A stretch of 64,000 nucleotides of DNA, from contig NZ_QQAR01000004.1 of assembly GCF_003350375.1 (NCBI RefSeq), positions 62,001 through 126,000 of the forward strand, read 5' to 3'. Position 1 is the stretch's first letter. Every line of letters begins with the position of its first letter. The DNA is from Flavobacterium sp. AG291 (GTDB lineage Bacteria > Bacteroidota > Bacteroidia > Flavobacteriales > Flavobacteriaceae). The position numbers and the translations under genes are program-made. Positions 30,618-39,258 of the stretch are shown here, one piece after another. The notes under the pieces are model-generated. The model was not told the origin of the DNA and did no database searches. It was given only the letters and a program-made list of their open reading frames with translations.

Positions 30618-31403
30618 ATGAAACTAAGAGCAGAGAATTTAATAAAGACATATAAAGGGCGAAGTGTTGTAAAAGGCATCTCGGTAGAAGTTAATCAGGG
30701 TGAGATCGTTGGACTTTTGGGTCCAAACGGTGCCGGAAAAACAACCTCGTTCTATATGATTGTTGGGCTTGTAAAACCTAACAGCGGCAAGATTTTCCTT
30801 GATAAGACCGAGATTACCGATTTTCCGATGTATAAACGTGCACAGCACGGCATTGGCTACCTTGCACAGGAAGCTTCGGTATTCAGAAAGCTAAGCATTG
30901 AAGACAACATCCTGAGCGTGCTGCAGCTTACCAACCTGTCTAAAAAAGAACAGGAAGCAAAAATGGAAGCACTTATCGATGAGTTCTCGTTACAGCACAT
31001 CCGTACTAATCGTGGTGACCTGCTTTCGGGCGGTGAGCGCCGTCGTACCGAGATTGCACGCGCACTGGCTACCGACCCGAAGTTTATCCTTTTAGATGAG
31101 CCTTTTGCAGGAGTTGACCCGGTTGCCGTTGAAGACATTCAGCGTATCGTTGCACAGCTAAAAGACAAAAACATCGGTATCCTGATAACAGATCACAACG
31201 TACAGGAAACCCTTGCCATTACCGAAAAGAGTTACCTTATGTTTGAAGGAGGTATCCTGAAGGCGGGAGTACCTGAAGACTTGGTTCAGGATGAGATGGT
31301 ACGTAAGGTATACCTTGGGCAAAACTTTGAGCTTCGACGCAAGAAACTGGATTTCCACAAGGAGCCTAAAGCTTCGGAGATTCCAGATGAAGAGAAATTT
31401 TAA
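30618..31403 (+). CDS. lptB: LPS export ABC transporter ATPase LptB
   Basis: LptB is the cytoplasmic ATPase of the LptBFG complex that extracts LPS from the inner membrane. The 261-residue ABC protein has Walker A GPNGAGKTT (35-43), Q-loop AQEA, signature LLSGGERRR, Walker B ILLDEPFAGVDP and H-loop LITDHNVQET. All are as in LptB, including the YLAQEASVFRKL segment that contacts LptF/G. A C-terminal extension (about 240-261) is basic and then acidic. It is last in the kdsD-tatC-AhpD-lptB operon and is followed by a terminator. Confidence 0.96.
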   Translation: MKLRAENLIKTYKGRSVVKGISVEVNQGEIVGLLGPNGAGKTTSFYMIVGLVKPNSGKIFLDKTEITDFPMYKRAQHGIGYLAQEASVFRKLSIEDNILSVLQLTNLSKKEQEAKMEALIDEFSLQHIRTNRGDLLSGGERRRTEIARALATDPKFILLDEPFAGVDPVAVEDIQRIVAQLKDKNIGILITDHNVQETLAITEKSYLMFEGGILKAGVPEDLVQDEMVRKVYLGQNFELRRKKLDFHKEPKASEIPDEEKF

Positions 31404-31414
31404 ATACTATATAC

Positions 31415-31438
31415 AGCGCGGTTCATCCGCGCTTTTTT
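31415..31438 (+). terminator. Rho-independent terminator after lptB
   Basis: Stem AGCGCGG with CCGCGCT, loop TTCAT, then a T tract. It lies 12 bases after the lptB stop. Confidence 0.9.
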
Positions 31439-31451
31439 ATTGCCGATAATT

Positions 31452-31901
31452 ATGATACGATTACTACGAACCGACTCTACCAATGCTGACTTCCAAAAAC
31501 TGGTAAAAAGCCTTGACGCGTATCTTGCCGATCGCGATGGTGACGATCATGCCTTTTATGATCAGTACAATAAAATTGACACCATAAAGAATGTTATTGT
31601 TGCATATGAAAACGAAACGGCAGTAGGCTGCGGCGCTTTTAAAGAATATGAAAAAGGTACGGCAGAAATAAAAAGAATGTTCGTTCCCGAAGACAAACGT
31701 GGACAGGGAATCGCCTCAAAAATGCTTTCAGAACTCGAAAAATGGGCTCTGGAAGAGGAATTCCAAAAATGTATACTGGAAACCGTAGCCGATTCCGGAG
31801 CTGTAATACTCTATAAAAAAAGCGGTTACAAAATAATCCCGAACTATGGGCAATATGCCGGAATGGAGAAAAGCTGCTGTATGGAGAAAATCTTAAAATA
31901 A
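31452..31901 (+). CDS. GNAT-family N-acetyltransferase
   Basis: The 149-residue protein has the GNAT acetyl-CoA motif A (VPEDKRGQGIASKML, about 78-92) and a motif B ending LYKKSGYKIIPNYGQY. It acetylates an unidentified amine substrate in the cytoplasm. I use the ATG at 31452; an earlier TTG at 31440 lies in the lptB terminator tail and is not a likely start. It is followed directly by its own terminator. Confidence 0.9.
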   Translation: MIRLLRTDSTNADFQKLVKSLDAYLADRDGDDHAFYDQYNKIDTIKNVIVAYENETAVGCGAFKEYEKGTAEIKRMFVPEDKRGQGIASKMLSELEKWALEEEFQKCILETVADSGAVILYKKSGYKIIPNYGQYAGMEKSCCMEKILK

Positions 31902-31904
31902 TTG

Positions 31905-31933
31905 AAAAATACCCATTATTGGGTATTTTTTTT
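31905..31933 (+). terminator. Rho-independent terminator after the GNAT gene
   Basis: Stem AAAAATACCC with GGGTATTTTT, loop ATTATT, with extra T residues, starting 3 bases after the stop. Confidence 0.9.
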
Positions 31934-32012
31934 AGATGGACGCTTACCTACTTTTGAAAAACAAACCAACCAACAAATTACAATCCAATCAACCAATTTT
32001 ACACGCCAAAAC

Positions 32013-32046
32013 AAAAAAGCATTCCACCCAACCGGAATGCTTTTTT
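32013..32046. terminator. Bidirectional hairpin terminator
   Basis: A 13-bp stem (AAAAAAGCATTCC with GGAATGCTTTTTT) directly abuts the stop of the minus-strand lysozyme gene and also faces the plus-strand GNAT unit. Confidence 0.85.
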
Positions 32047-32907
32047 TTATTTACAGAGATGTCTTAACTCCTCCATATTTCCATTATAGATATCCACATC
32101 TATCATCCCTTTAATACCTTTCAGTTCGCCTTTATCAGTAAACTGCCAGATAAGCCAGTCGTTGCGTATCTCATCCTCAAAAAAACTGTAGCTTGCCACC
32201 CAAAGGTCGTAGCCTTCAAATTCTTCTTTAAGAAAATCGGTATAAAAACTCTCACCACTATATATTATCGGTTTCATGCCATAATGACCTTCTACCTTAT
32301 CAAGCCAGCGTTTTAAACCCACCTGAAGACTATCCAGACTTTGCCCATTCGGTATCTTTTCTATATCCAGCACCGGAGGCAGATCGCCTTTAGAAAGCGT
32401 CACATTCTTTATAAAATTATCGGCTTGTTTTAATGAGTTCTCATCCGGACGATAGTAATGATAGGCACCCCGAAGATAGCCCTGATCTTTGGCTCTAATC
32501 CAATTGTTTTTGAATTCACTATCAACCTTATTCTTTCCGGCTGTAGCGCGAACAAATACAAAGCCCAAAGGAAACTCATCATTATTATTCCTTAGCGTTT
32601 CCCAGTCAATCTTATCCTGATATTGTGACACATCAATCCCAAAGACCTTTTCCTTATGACGCTCTACAATCTCATAGATACGAAGGTTTTCAATCTTACG
32701 TTCTTCCTTAGATAATGCTTCTACACGTTTATCGGTTTTAAAGCCGAGCCAGTATAAAAACCCATGACGGTACTGGTAGGCCATTGCTACCAAAAAGCCA
32801 CAAAACAACAAAAGGGCAGAATACTTAAGTATCGTGCCCTGAGTTATTTTTTTAGATTTTTTTCTTGATTTCGTCCTCCTTACAGGTTTAGACGGCTGGC
32901 GCTTCAT
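32047..32907 (-). CDS. Glycoside hydrolase family 25 lysozyme, membrane-anchored
   Basis: The 286-residue protein has a very basic N-terminus (first 23 residues), one transmembrane helix (about 28-45) and a GH25 N-acetylmuramidase domain (about 85-286). Catalytic and substrate residues are visible: GIDVSQYQ (Asp92), PPVLDIEK (Asp181, Glu183), DLWVASY and LIWQFTDKG. It should be anchored in the inner membrane, cleaving peptidoglycan in the periplasm. It ends right at a terminator and starts 3 bases after the pssA stop, so the two are probably co-transcribed. Confidence 0.93.
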   Translation of the reverse strand: MKRQPSKPVRRTKSRKKSKKITQGTILKYSALLLFCGFLVAMAYQYRHGFLYWLGFKTDKRVEALSKEERKIENLRIYEIVERHKEKVFGIDVSQYQDKIDWETLRNNNDEFPLGFVFVRATAGKNKVDSEFKNNWIRAKDQGYLRGAYHYYRPDENSLKQADNFIKNVTLSKGDLPPVLDIEKIPNGQSLDSLQVGLKRWLDKVEGHYGMKPIIYSGESFYTDFLKEEFEGYDLWVASYSFFEDEIRNDWLIWQFTDKGELKGIKGMIDVDIYNGNMEELRHLCK

Positions 32908-32910
32908 ATA

Positions 32911-33663
32911 TTATTTCGCGTCAGGTTTAGCAAGGAACATATTATTTATTACCGACAATAACACATACGATAGGATGATTAGCGGAATACCTATATACTG
33001 AAAGAAGAAGAGCAACAATACTGACAGTATCAGGAATATGAATTGTATTTTATTGGTTTCCCAGTTAAAGTATTTAACCTTAAGTGAGAATAACGGAATT
33101 ACAGCATTAAGCATAAAAGCACTAAGCACTGATATACCCACAAGCACATACGGATTGCTAAGCATATCGAACACAAGACCTGTTCCGTCAGAATGAGCCT
33201 CAATAACCGGAAGGCTCAATATAAATAAAGCATTAGCAGGTGTTGGCAAACCAATGAAAGAATCTGTCTGACGGGTATCTACATTAAATTTAGCCAACCT
33301 GTAGCATGAACCTAACGTAATGATAAAACCGGCATAAGGCAATAGCCCAAGATAAAGATTATCTGAACTCAGGTTATATTCTCCCTGGTACTCGGCGATA
33401 TCCGAAAGCATCTTGTAAACTACCATTCCGGGCACAACACCACTTGTTACCATATCGGCCAGCGAGTCCAGCTGAAGCCCGATGGCACTCTGCACTTTTA
33501 ATATCCTGGCAAAGAATCCATCCCAAAAATCAAAGAATATACCTATGAAGACCCATACGAACGCCATTTGATAATGTCCGTCGAAAGTATAGATAAGTGC
33601 TACAAGTCCGGCTGCAAGATTACACAGCGTAATAAGATTAGGAATATGATTCTTAAATGCCAT
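32911..33663 (-). CDS. pssA: CDP-diacylglycerol-serine O-phosphatidyltransferase
   Basis: The 250-residue multi-pass membrane enzyme makes phosphatidylserine, the precursor of phosphatidylethanolamine. The CDP-alcohol phosphotransferase motif DG-x2-AR-x8-G-x3-D-x3-D is complete: Asp48, Gly49, Ala52, Arg53, Gly62, Asp66, Asp70. The start MAFKNHIPNLITLCNL is typical of PssA. An exact -7 box lies about 25 bases upstream. The GH25 gene follows 3 bases after the stop. Confidence 0.95.
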   Translation of the reverse strand: MAFKNHIPNLITLCNLAAGLVALIYTFDGHYQMAFVWVFIGIFFDFWDGFFARILKVQSAIGLQLDSLADMVTSGVVPGMVVYKMLSDIAEYQGEYNLSSDNLYLGLLPYAGFIITLGSCYRLAKFNVDTRQTDSFIGLPTPANALFILSLPVIEAHSDGTGLVFDMLSNPYVLVGISVLSAFMLNAVIPLFSLKVKYFNWETNKIQFIFLILSVLLLFFFQYIGIPLIILSYVLLSVINNMFLAKPDAK

Positions 33664-33687
33664 AGTGGGTTTTATTTTTTATAAGCA

Positions 33688-33695
33688 CAAAGTTA
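33688..33695 (-). promoter_or_regulatory. -7 promoter box for pssA
   Basis: The minus strand reads TAACTTTG, an exact TAnnTTTG match, 24 bases before the ATG at 33663. Confidence 0.6.
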
Positions 33696-33739
33696 ACACA
33701 ATAAGTTAATAGAAATGGAGTTTAGTAATTGAGAATTTT

Positions 33740-34840
33740 ATGTCATATTTGCACAAAATAACAGCATTGAGAAAGATATTTTTTGTTTTAACTTTATCAC
33801 TTTCCTTTTTTACTTATAGCCAGACAGTTAGAAAGTACTCCAATGAATTCATGAATATTGGTGTAGACGCAGCTGCCCTAGGCATGAGCAATGCTGTTAC
33901 GGGCCATACGGCCGATGTAAATTCAGGATACTGGAATCCAGCAGGGCTTGTAAACGTTGAAGACAAGCAGCTTGCTCTGATGCATGCCAGCTACTTTGCT
34001 AATATTGCCCAATATGACTATGCTGCCTTTGCTATGCCGATAGATAATCAAAGTGCATTTGGTATTTCAATAATTCGTTTTGGTGTAGATGACATTCTTA
34101 ATACTACCCAGCTTATTGACAGTGAAGGAAACATTGACTACAACCGCATAAGCCTGTTCTCTGCTGCCGATTATGGCGTAACAATATCCTATTCACGTAA
34201 ACTTCCGTTGGACGGTTTTAACTGGGGTGTTAATGCAAAGGTAATCCGCAGGACCATAGGCGAGTTCGCTAACTCATGGGGATTTGGTTTTGACTTAGGT
34301 TTCCAATATGAATCAAAAAACGAATGGAAAATCGGATTGATGCTTCGCGATATCACCACCACTTATAACGTTTGGCAGATTGATGAGGAAGCTTACAACA
34401 CAATAAAAGACGCTGTACCGGGAGAAAACCAGGAATTACCCGAAACAACTGAGATCACTCTTCCTAAAGCTCAGTTTGGGGTTTCTAAAAAATTCATCTT
34501 CCATTATGACTATAGCCTTTTGGCAGCTGCCAACCTGAATATACAGTTTGCGCAAACCAACGACATTATCTCTACTGAGGCAGTGAGTATTGATCCTGCA
34601 GTTGGTTTCGAATTTGGTTATATAGACCTTGCTTTTTTAAGGGCTGGTGTGGGTAACTTTCAAAACCTGAAAGACATTGACGGAAAAAGTTCATTAAGCT
34701 TTCAGCCTAATATTGGGCTAGGTTTCAAATACAAAGGTATCGAAGTAGATTATGCCCTCACCGACATTGGCGACCAGAGTGCTGCCCTGTATTCTAACAT
34801 ATTTTCCCTTAAAGTTGATTTAGGAATTTTCAGAAGATAA
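33740..34840 (+). CDS. PorV/PorQ-family outer-membrane protein
   Basis: The 366-residue protein has a signal peptide (ending FFTYSQ) and the UPF0164/PorV-PorQ signature near the N-terminus: NIGVDAAALGMSNAV followed by VNSGYWNPAGL. The remainder alternates like a FadL-type beta-barrel and ends with a terminal strand (FSLKVDLGIFRR). PorV and PorQ proteins work with the type IX secretion system, PorV shuttling substrates to the attachment complex. The specific paralogue cannot be named here. The start may be the ATG at 33740 or a TTG at 33767 (MRKIFFVLTLSL), the latter giving a tidier signal peptide. DUF4105 follows 4 bases later. Confidence 0.88.
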   Translation: MSYLHKITALRKIFFVLTLSLSFFTYSQTVRKYSNEFMNIGVDAAALGMSNAVTGHTADVNSGYWNPAGLVNVEDKQLALMHASYFANIAQYDYAAFAMPIDNQSAFGISIIRFGVDDILNTTQLIDSEGNIDYNRISLFSAADYGVTISYSRKLPLDGFNWGVNAKVIRRTIGEFANSWGFGFDLGFQYESKNEWKIGLMLRDITTTYNVWQIDEEAYNTIKDAVPGENQELPETTEITLPKAQFGVSKKFIFHYDYSLLAAANLNIQFAQTNDIISTEAVSIDPAVGFEFGYIDLAFLRAGVGNFQNLKDIDGKSSLSFQPNIGLGFKYKGIEVDYALTDIGDQSAALYSNIFSLKVDLGIFRR

Positions 34841-34844
34841 CATC

Positions 34845-35963
34845 ATGCAAAACATTAGAGTTTTAACTACTTTATTATTCACACTTTTAGTAACTGTTAA
34901 GACTTTTGCTCAGACTCCTCTGTCTCCACAAGCAGAAATAAGTTTATTAACCTGCGGTCCCGGCAAAGAATTGTATTCTGTTTTTGGACACACTGCCATA
35001 AGAGTATATGATCCCGCCAACCGATTTGATGTTGTATACAACTTTGGAACCTTTGATTTTGACACTCCTAACTTTTACCCAAAATTTGTAAAAGGCGATT
35101 TGCAGTATTTTGCCTCAGCAAGCTCTTATGAAGATTTTGTATATACTTATCAGTATTACAACAGAGATGTTTTTTCTCAGGAACTAAACCTTACCCATCA
35201 GCAAAAGCAAGCTATCGCAGATGAACTTGCCGCTATATTAGGAAGCGACAAACGTTTTTATACTTACAAGTTCATACATCGCAACTGCACGACTATGGTT
35301 GCAGACATCATAAATAAACATCTGCCGGAAAAAATATCGCTGAAGAATTCAGATAGCGGAATGACTTACAGGGAGATCATCCATAAAAGGCTTGACGGGA
35401 TGTTTATTGAAGATTTAGGCATAAACATTGCCTTTGGCGCTCCTACTGACAAAACTTCTGAAAAGCTATTCCTTCCCGATGAACTTTTGCAAGGTGTAAA
35501 CAACACCACCACAGCATCAGGACCGCTGGCAAAATCTACAGAAACAGTTTTTAAAGCCACTATAGAAAAACAGTCTTTTAGCTTTAATAGCATTTATGTT
35601 TTTGGAATAGCGTGCTTACTACTATTGCCTCTTACCGGAAAAAAACTGTTTCAACGCTCATTTTTAGCCATTTTTGGGCTCTTAGGTGTCTTTCTAAGCT
35701 TTTTAGGAATGTATTCATTACATACAGAACTAATATACAATTACAATGCATTATTATTTAACCCTTTGTTCCTAATATTGCTATATTTTATTTTCAGCAA
35801 TAAACAAAAAGCGATTATAATTACTTCTTACACGTGTTTAGCGCTACTTGGACTATATATACTATTAACACTGAATAAACCTCATCTACTCTCCTTGTTA
35901 CCTTTAATCGCGTTAAGCGCAATAACACTAACAAGGATTATTCTGAGAGCTAAAAAGAATTAA
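34845..35963 (+). CDS. DUF4105 protein, exported and membrane-anchored
   Basis: The 372-residue protein has a signal peptide (VKTFAQ), a soluble domain (about 25-205), and four to five membrane helices in the C-terminal third (about 245-368). The DUF4105 motifs are LLTCGPGKELYSVFGHTAIRV, YNFGTFDF and HRNCTTMVADII. The conserved Cys and His there suggest a papain/NlpC-like thiol fold, but this is not established. It begins 4 bases after the PorV/PorQ-like gene and is likely co-expressed with it. Confidence 0.9.
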   Translation: MQNIRVLTTLLFTLLVTVKTFAQTPLSPQAEISLLTCGPGKELYSVFGHTAIRVYDPANRFDVVYNFGTFDFDTPNFYPKFVKGDLQYFASASSYEDFVYTYQYYNRDVFSQELNLTHQQKQAIADELAAILGSDKRFYTYKFIHRNCTTMVADIINKHLPEKISLKNSDSGMTYREIIHKRLDGMFIEDLGINIAFGAPTDKTSEKLFLPDELLQGVNNTTTASGPLAKSTETVFKATIEKQSFSFNSIYVFGIACLLLLPLTGKKLFQRSFLAIFGLLGVFLSFLGMYSLHTELIYNYNALLFNPLFLILLYFIFSNKQKAIIITSYTCLALLGLYILLTLNKPHLLSLLPLIALSAITLTRIILRAKKN

Positions 35964-35975
35964 TACAACTATCAT

Positions 35976-36020
35976 AAAAAAAGAGAGAGCAGTTATAATT
36001 TAACTGCTCTCTCTTTTTTT
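35976..36020. terminator. Bidirectional terminator with a perfect 20-bp stem
   Basis: The left arm 35976-35995 and right arm 36001-36020 are perfect inverse copies with a 5-base loop. There are A7/T7 ends and a GAGAGAG core. It separates the DUF4105 gene from the convergent WbpM-like gene and can serve both. Confidence 0.95.
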
Positions 36021-36026
36021 GTCCCC

Positions 36027-37952
36027 TTATGAAGTCTTTTTATCTAATAGCTCATAAGTAGAGTTCATACTTATGTATTCAGGCACTATAAGTTTCATTC
36101 TTGCAACAACCTCTTCTGCATTATAATTATTTGCAGACTCTATCAAATCAGAAAGATTAAGCTTTAGGCTATCGAAATTCTCGTATTCTTCCTGAGCAAT
36201 CATAATTTTCTCATGATGGGTAGGCAGCGTTTTAGAAGTATCATTAAGCAATTCTTCATAAAGCTTTTCCCCAGGTCGCAATCCTACAATCTTGATAGCT
36301 ATATCTTTCTCAGGCACATAACCTGCAAGCATAATCATTTTTTTAGCAAGATCGATAATCTTAACCGGCTTACCCATATCAAAAATATAAATCTCACCAC
36401 CTTTTCCCATAGCACCGGCCTCAAGCACCAGCTGACAAGCTTCAGGAATGGTCATAAAATAACGGATGATATCAGGATGCGTAAGTGTAATTGGCCCACC
36501 ATTCTCAATTTGCTTAGTAAAAAGAGGCACTACAGATCCATTAGAACCTAACACATTACCAAAACGTGTAGTAATGAATTTGGTTCGGCAATTACCATCT
36601 TGCATAAGGATATTATTATGCAGCGATTGCACAAATTTTTCAGCAATACGTTTGCTGGCCCCCATTACGTTGCTTGGATTTACGGCCTTATCTGTAGACA
36701 CCATAACAAAGCTGTCAGCATTATACTCACAAGCCAGTTCAGCTACATTCTTAGTACCCTGAACGTTTACAAAAATCGCCTGAGATGGATTTTCCTCCAT
36801 TAAAGGCACGTGCTTGTAAGCTGCAGCATGATAAACTACCTCAGGCCTGAAGCGTTCAAATATCTTATCAATTGCAATTTTATCCCTAACATCGGCAATA
36901 ATGCTGTATATTTCAGAATTACAATCATATTTACTCATTTCAAGGCTTAAATGATGTAATGGCGTTTCAGCCTGATCCAGCATTACAATAATAGCAGGAT
37001 TAAATTGTATAACCTGTCTTACTATCTCACTTCCGATAGAACCCGCAGCACCTGTAATAAGAACCGTCTTTCCTTTTAGCTGTGATGAAATGGATTTATT
37101 ATCCAAAACAATCGGTTTCCTCTCAAGCAAATCCTGAATCTGGAAATTCTTAACCTTTTTAGATATTTCCTTCTGGTCCTCCCAGTCAGATATAAGTGGT
37201 ACCGTATATACTTTGTAGTTAAACTCAAGACATTCGTCAACCAAAGCAAGTTTTTCTTCTTTCGAAAGGCTTTTATCAGCAATTACAAGAGCTTCAGCAT
37301 TAAATATCCTCATTAAAACCGAAACCTTCTTCTTGTGTTGAAGTATCGGAAGCCCCAATATCATTTTTGATTTGTTATGGCTTGATTTATCTATGAATCC
37401 AACAATCTTAAAACGAGCAGGAAGTTCTGATTTAAGAGCATTAGCTACAGCTATAGCATTAGCATCTGATCCATAAATAATAGCTCTGACAAGCTTTTGA
37501 TTATTAAAATTAAAATAATTCTCAAATAACTGCTTTACCATGACCCTATATAGAAAAAGGCAGCTAAAAGAAAAAATTGCATTTATCAGTATTCCAATAT
37601 TAAGATAAAGCAAATGACCTGTAATATTATCAAAAAGAGTATTGATAGACAGTAGTAAGAACGCAGTAGTAAACTGAGAGAAGAAAATCTTTACTGCATC
37701 TATATAAGATGAGTGTCTGATAATACCGGCATATGTCCTAAATGCACGGAACGACATTATACTTACTATAATATATACAGGTATACTTATAGACAGATTT
37801 TCCTGCTTTATATAAACAAGCCCGGTACGATATATCAGGTAATAAGACACTAAGCCAGTAAAGGCTACGACAATAACATCAAGCACTAGGATAATCCAAC
37901 GAGGCATATATCCTAAACTCTGTAAAGATTCCCATATTTTGTGGGAACTCAT
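36027..37952 (-). CDS. WbpM/CapD-like UDP-HexNAc 4,6-dehydratase
   Basis: The protein has four N-terminal membrane helices, a first Rossmann-like domain (IIYGSDANAIAV) and a C-terminal SDR domain with GAAGSIGSE and TDKAVNPSNVMGASK. The Met in place of the SDR Tyr is typical of WbpM, PglF and FlaA1-type enzymes. The large membrane form converts UDP-GlcNAc to UDP-4-keto-6-deoxy-GlcNAc, the precursor of D-QuiNAc and D-FucNAc. A GTG at 37970 would add six residues; I prefer the ATG at 37952. It is the last gene of the polysaccharide region and has its own promoter candidates upstream, so it may be expressed independently. Confidence 0.93.
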   Translation of the reverse strand: MSSHKIWESLQSLGYMPRWIILVLDVIVVAFTGLVSYYLIYRTGLVYIKQENLSISIPVYIIVSIMSFRAFRTYAGIIRHSSYIDAVKIFFSQFTTAFLLLSINTLFDNITGHLLYLNIGILINAIFSFSCLFLYRVMVKQLFENYFNFNNQKLVRAIIYGSDANAIAVANALKSELPARFKIVGFIDKSSHNKSKMILGLPILQHKKKVSVLMRIFNAEALVIADKSLSKEEKLALVDECLEFNYKVYTVPLISDWEDQKEISKKVKNFQIQDLLERKPIVLDNKSISSQLKGKTVLITGAAGSIGSEIVRQVIQFNPAIIVMLDQAETPLHHLSLEMSKYDCNSEIYSIIADVRDKIAIDKIFERFRPEVVYHAAAYKHVPLMEENPSQAIFVNVQGTKNVAELACEYNADSFVMVSTDKAVNPSNVMGASKRIAEKFVQSLHNNILMQDGNCRTKFITTRFGNVLGSNGSVVPLFTKQIENGGPITLTHPDIIRYFMTIPEACQLVLEAGAMGKGGEIYIFDMGKPVKIIDLAKKMIMLAGYVPEKDIAIKIVGLRPGEKLYEELLNDTSKTLPTHHEKIMIAQEEYENFDSLKLNLSDLIESANNYNAEEVVARMKLIVPEYISMNSTYELLDKKTS

Positions 37953-37970
37953 TTTCTTTTTCTCACTCAC

Positions 37971-38287
37971 AGTAACATCAAATTATCAGTCACAAATTCT
38001 GCCAGCCCTCCATTTAAACCAAAAATACTGTAAAAAAGATACAGCTAAACATTTTTTCATACGAATTTAACTATTCGTTTGAGAATAAAAAGAGATAACC
38101 AAGATTGATAATTCAAAAAATTAGGTTAATATAGCAGGTTTGATTTGCACTACAAATGTAAATAAAGTATTGTTGTTATTTTAAAAAAGAACGCTTTTTA
38201 TATTCAATAAGACAAAATTAACAACAATCTAATATCATAAAAATAACATCACCTTAATCAAGATAATATCTACAGAGCTTTCACTCC
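37971..38287 (-). promoter_or_regulatory. 317-bp intergenic region with three -7 candidates
   Basis: This AT-rich gap separates the WbpM-like gene from the main cluster. On the minus strand it has three exact TAnnTTTG matches: TATTTTTG (38027-38020), TACATTTG (38160-38153) and TAATTTTG (38220-38213). I see no gene or terminator hairpin. Which box acts cannot be decided from sequence. Confidence 0.45.
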
Positions 38288-39238
38288 TCAATCATAATCT
38301 ATTTTCTTTTTTACATTTTTACGGATAGAAATATAGGCTCCTGACATAATCAAAAGCATTATCAGCATAGTTACAGGTGTCATTATATCCACAGAAATCA
38401 TGTAAAAAACTAACATATTGATCATAAGCTGTACAAAAGCATATAAAAGCGAAACCGTTATATGAGACCATTTCAGTTCATTAGCCAGATATTGATATAA
38501 ATGACTTCTATGAGCCTGAAAAATATTTTCTTTATTTTTTAACCTATACAAAATGGTTATAACAGCATCAATACCATACACACTAAAAAAAAGTATATAA
38601 GCCGATTTTTGGGTCTCGAATATAACTTTTATCATAAAATAGGCAAGGAATAATGCCATACTTACACTACCCGCATCTCCGGCAAAAGTTTTTGCCTTTT
38701 TCCTTACATTAAAAAAAGCAAACACTAAACAGGATAATCCCATTACAATAATCAGATTTATTGAAGAACTGTCTTTGTAAATCCAGCCAAAAGAACCTAT
38801 TGCTACAAGAGCGTAGAGTACAGTAATACCATTAATCCCATCCATGAAATTAAAGGCATTAATCCATCCGATAGCAAGGATATAAATTATCAGAATTAAA
38901 AACAATAATTCGGAATTAAGCATGCCAACATCATAAAGTACCAGTGTTACAGCTATAAGATGCGAACCTATTCTTGGAAGTTGATGCAGTGGTTTTATAT
39001 CATCTATAAAGCTTATTGCTCCCACCAATACTACCGCCGCAGTAACAGCAACTGAAGCATCCCCAAATATACAGGCTAAGAGCATTGCCAAAGGAAATAT
39101 CACGCCTCCTCCCCTTAATGTTATCGATGTATGAGATGACCTATGATTCGGTTTATCTATAATATTATAATGGTCTGCAATCTTAAAGTAGATTAACTCT
39201 AAGGCAAAAAAAGTTATCAATATTATTATATAATGCAT
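38288..39238 (-). CDS. WbpL/WecA-like polyprenyl-phosphate glycosyl-1-P transferase
   Basis: The 316-residue membrane enzyme with about ten helices belongs to the MraY/WecA/WbpL family. Motifs are FIDDIKPLHQLPRI (Asp-Asp), NAFNFMDGINGI (catalytic Asp), FAGDAGSVSM and HRSHLYQYL. It should transfer a HexNAc-1-phosphate from UDP to undecaprenyl phosphate, starting each repeat unit. Position between a reductase and the WbpM-like dehydratase matches wbpL in Pseudomonas aeruginosa, where the starter is D-FucNAc or D-QuiNAc. The same sugar is likely here, by inference. Confidence 0.93.
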   Translation of the reverse strand: MHYIIILITFFALELIYFKIADHYNIIDKPNHRSSHTSITLRGGGVIFPLAMLLACIFGDASVAVTAAVVLVGAISFIDDIKPLHQLPRIGSHLIAVTLVLYDVGMLNSELLFLILIIYILAIGWINAFNFMDGINGITVLYALVAIGSFGWIYKDSSSINLIIVMGLSCLVFAFFNVRKKAKTFAGDAGSVSMALFLAYFMIKVIFETQKSAYILFFSVYGIDAVITILYRLKNKENIFQAHRSHLYQYLANELKWSHITVSLLYAFVQLMINMLVFYMISVDIMTPVTMLIMLLIMSGAYISIRKNVKKKIDYD

Positions 39239-39258
39239 TATTCAGTAATAGCTGTTTG

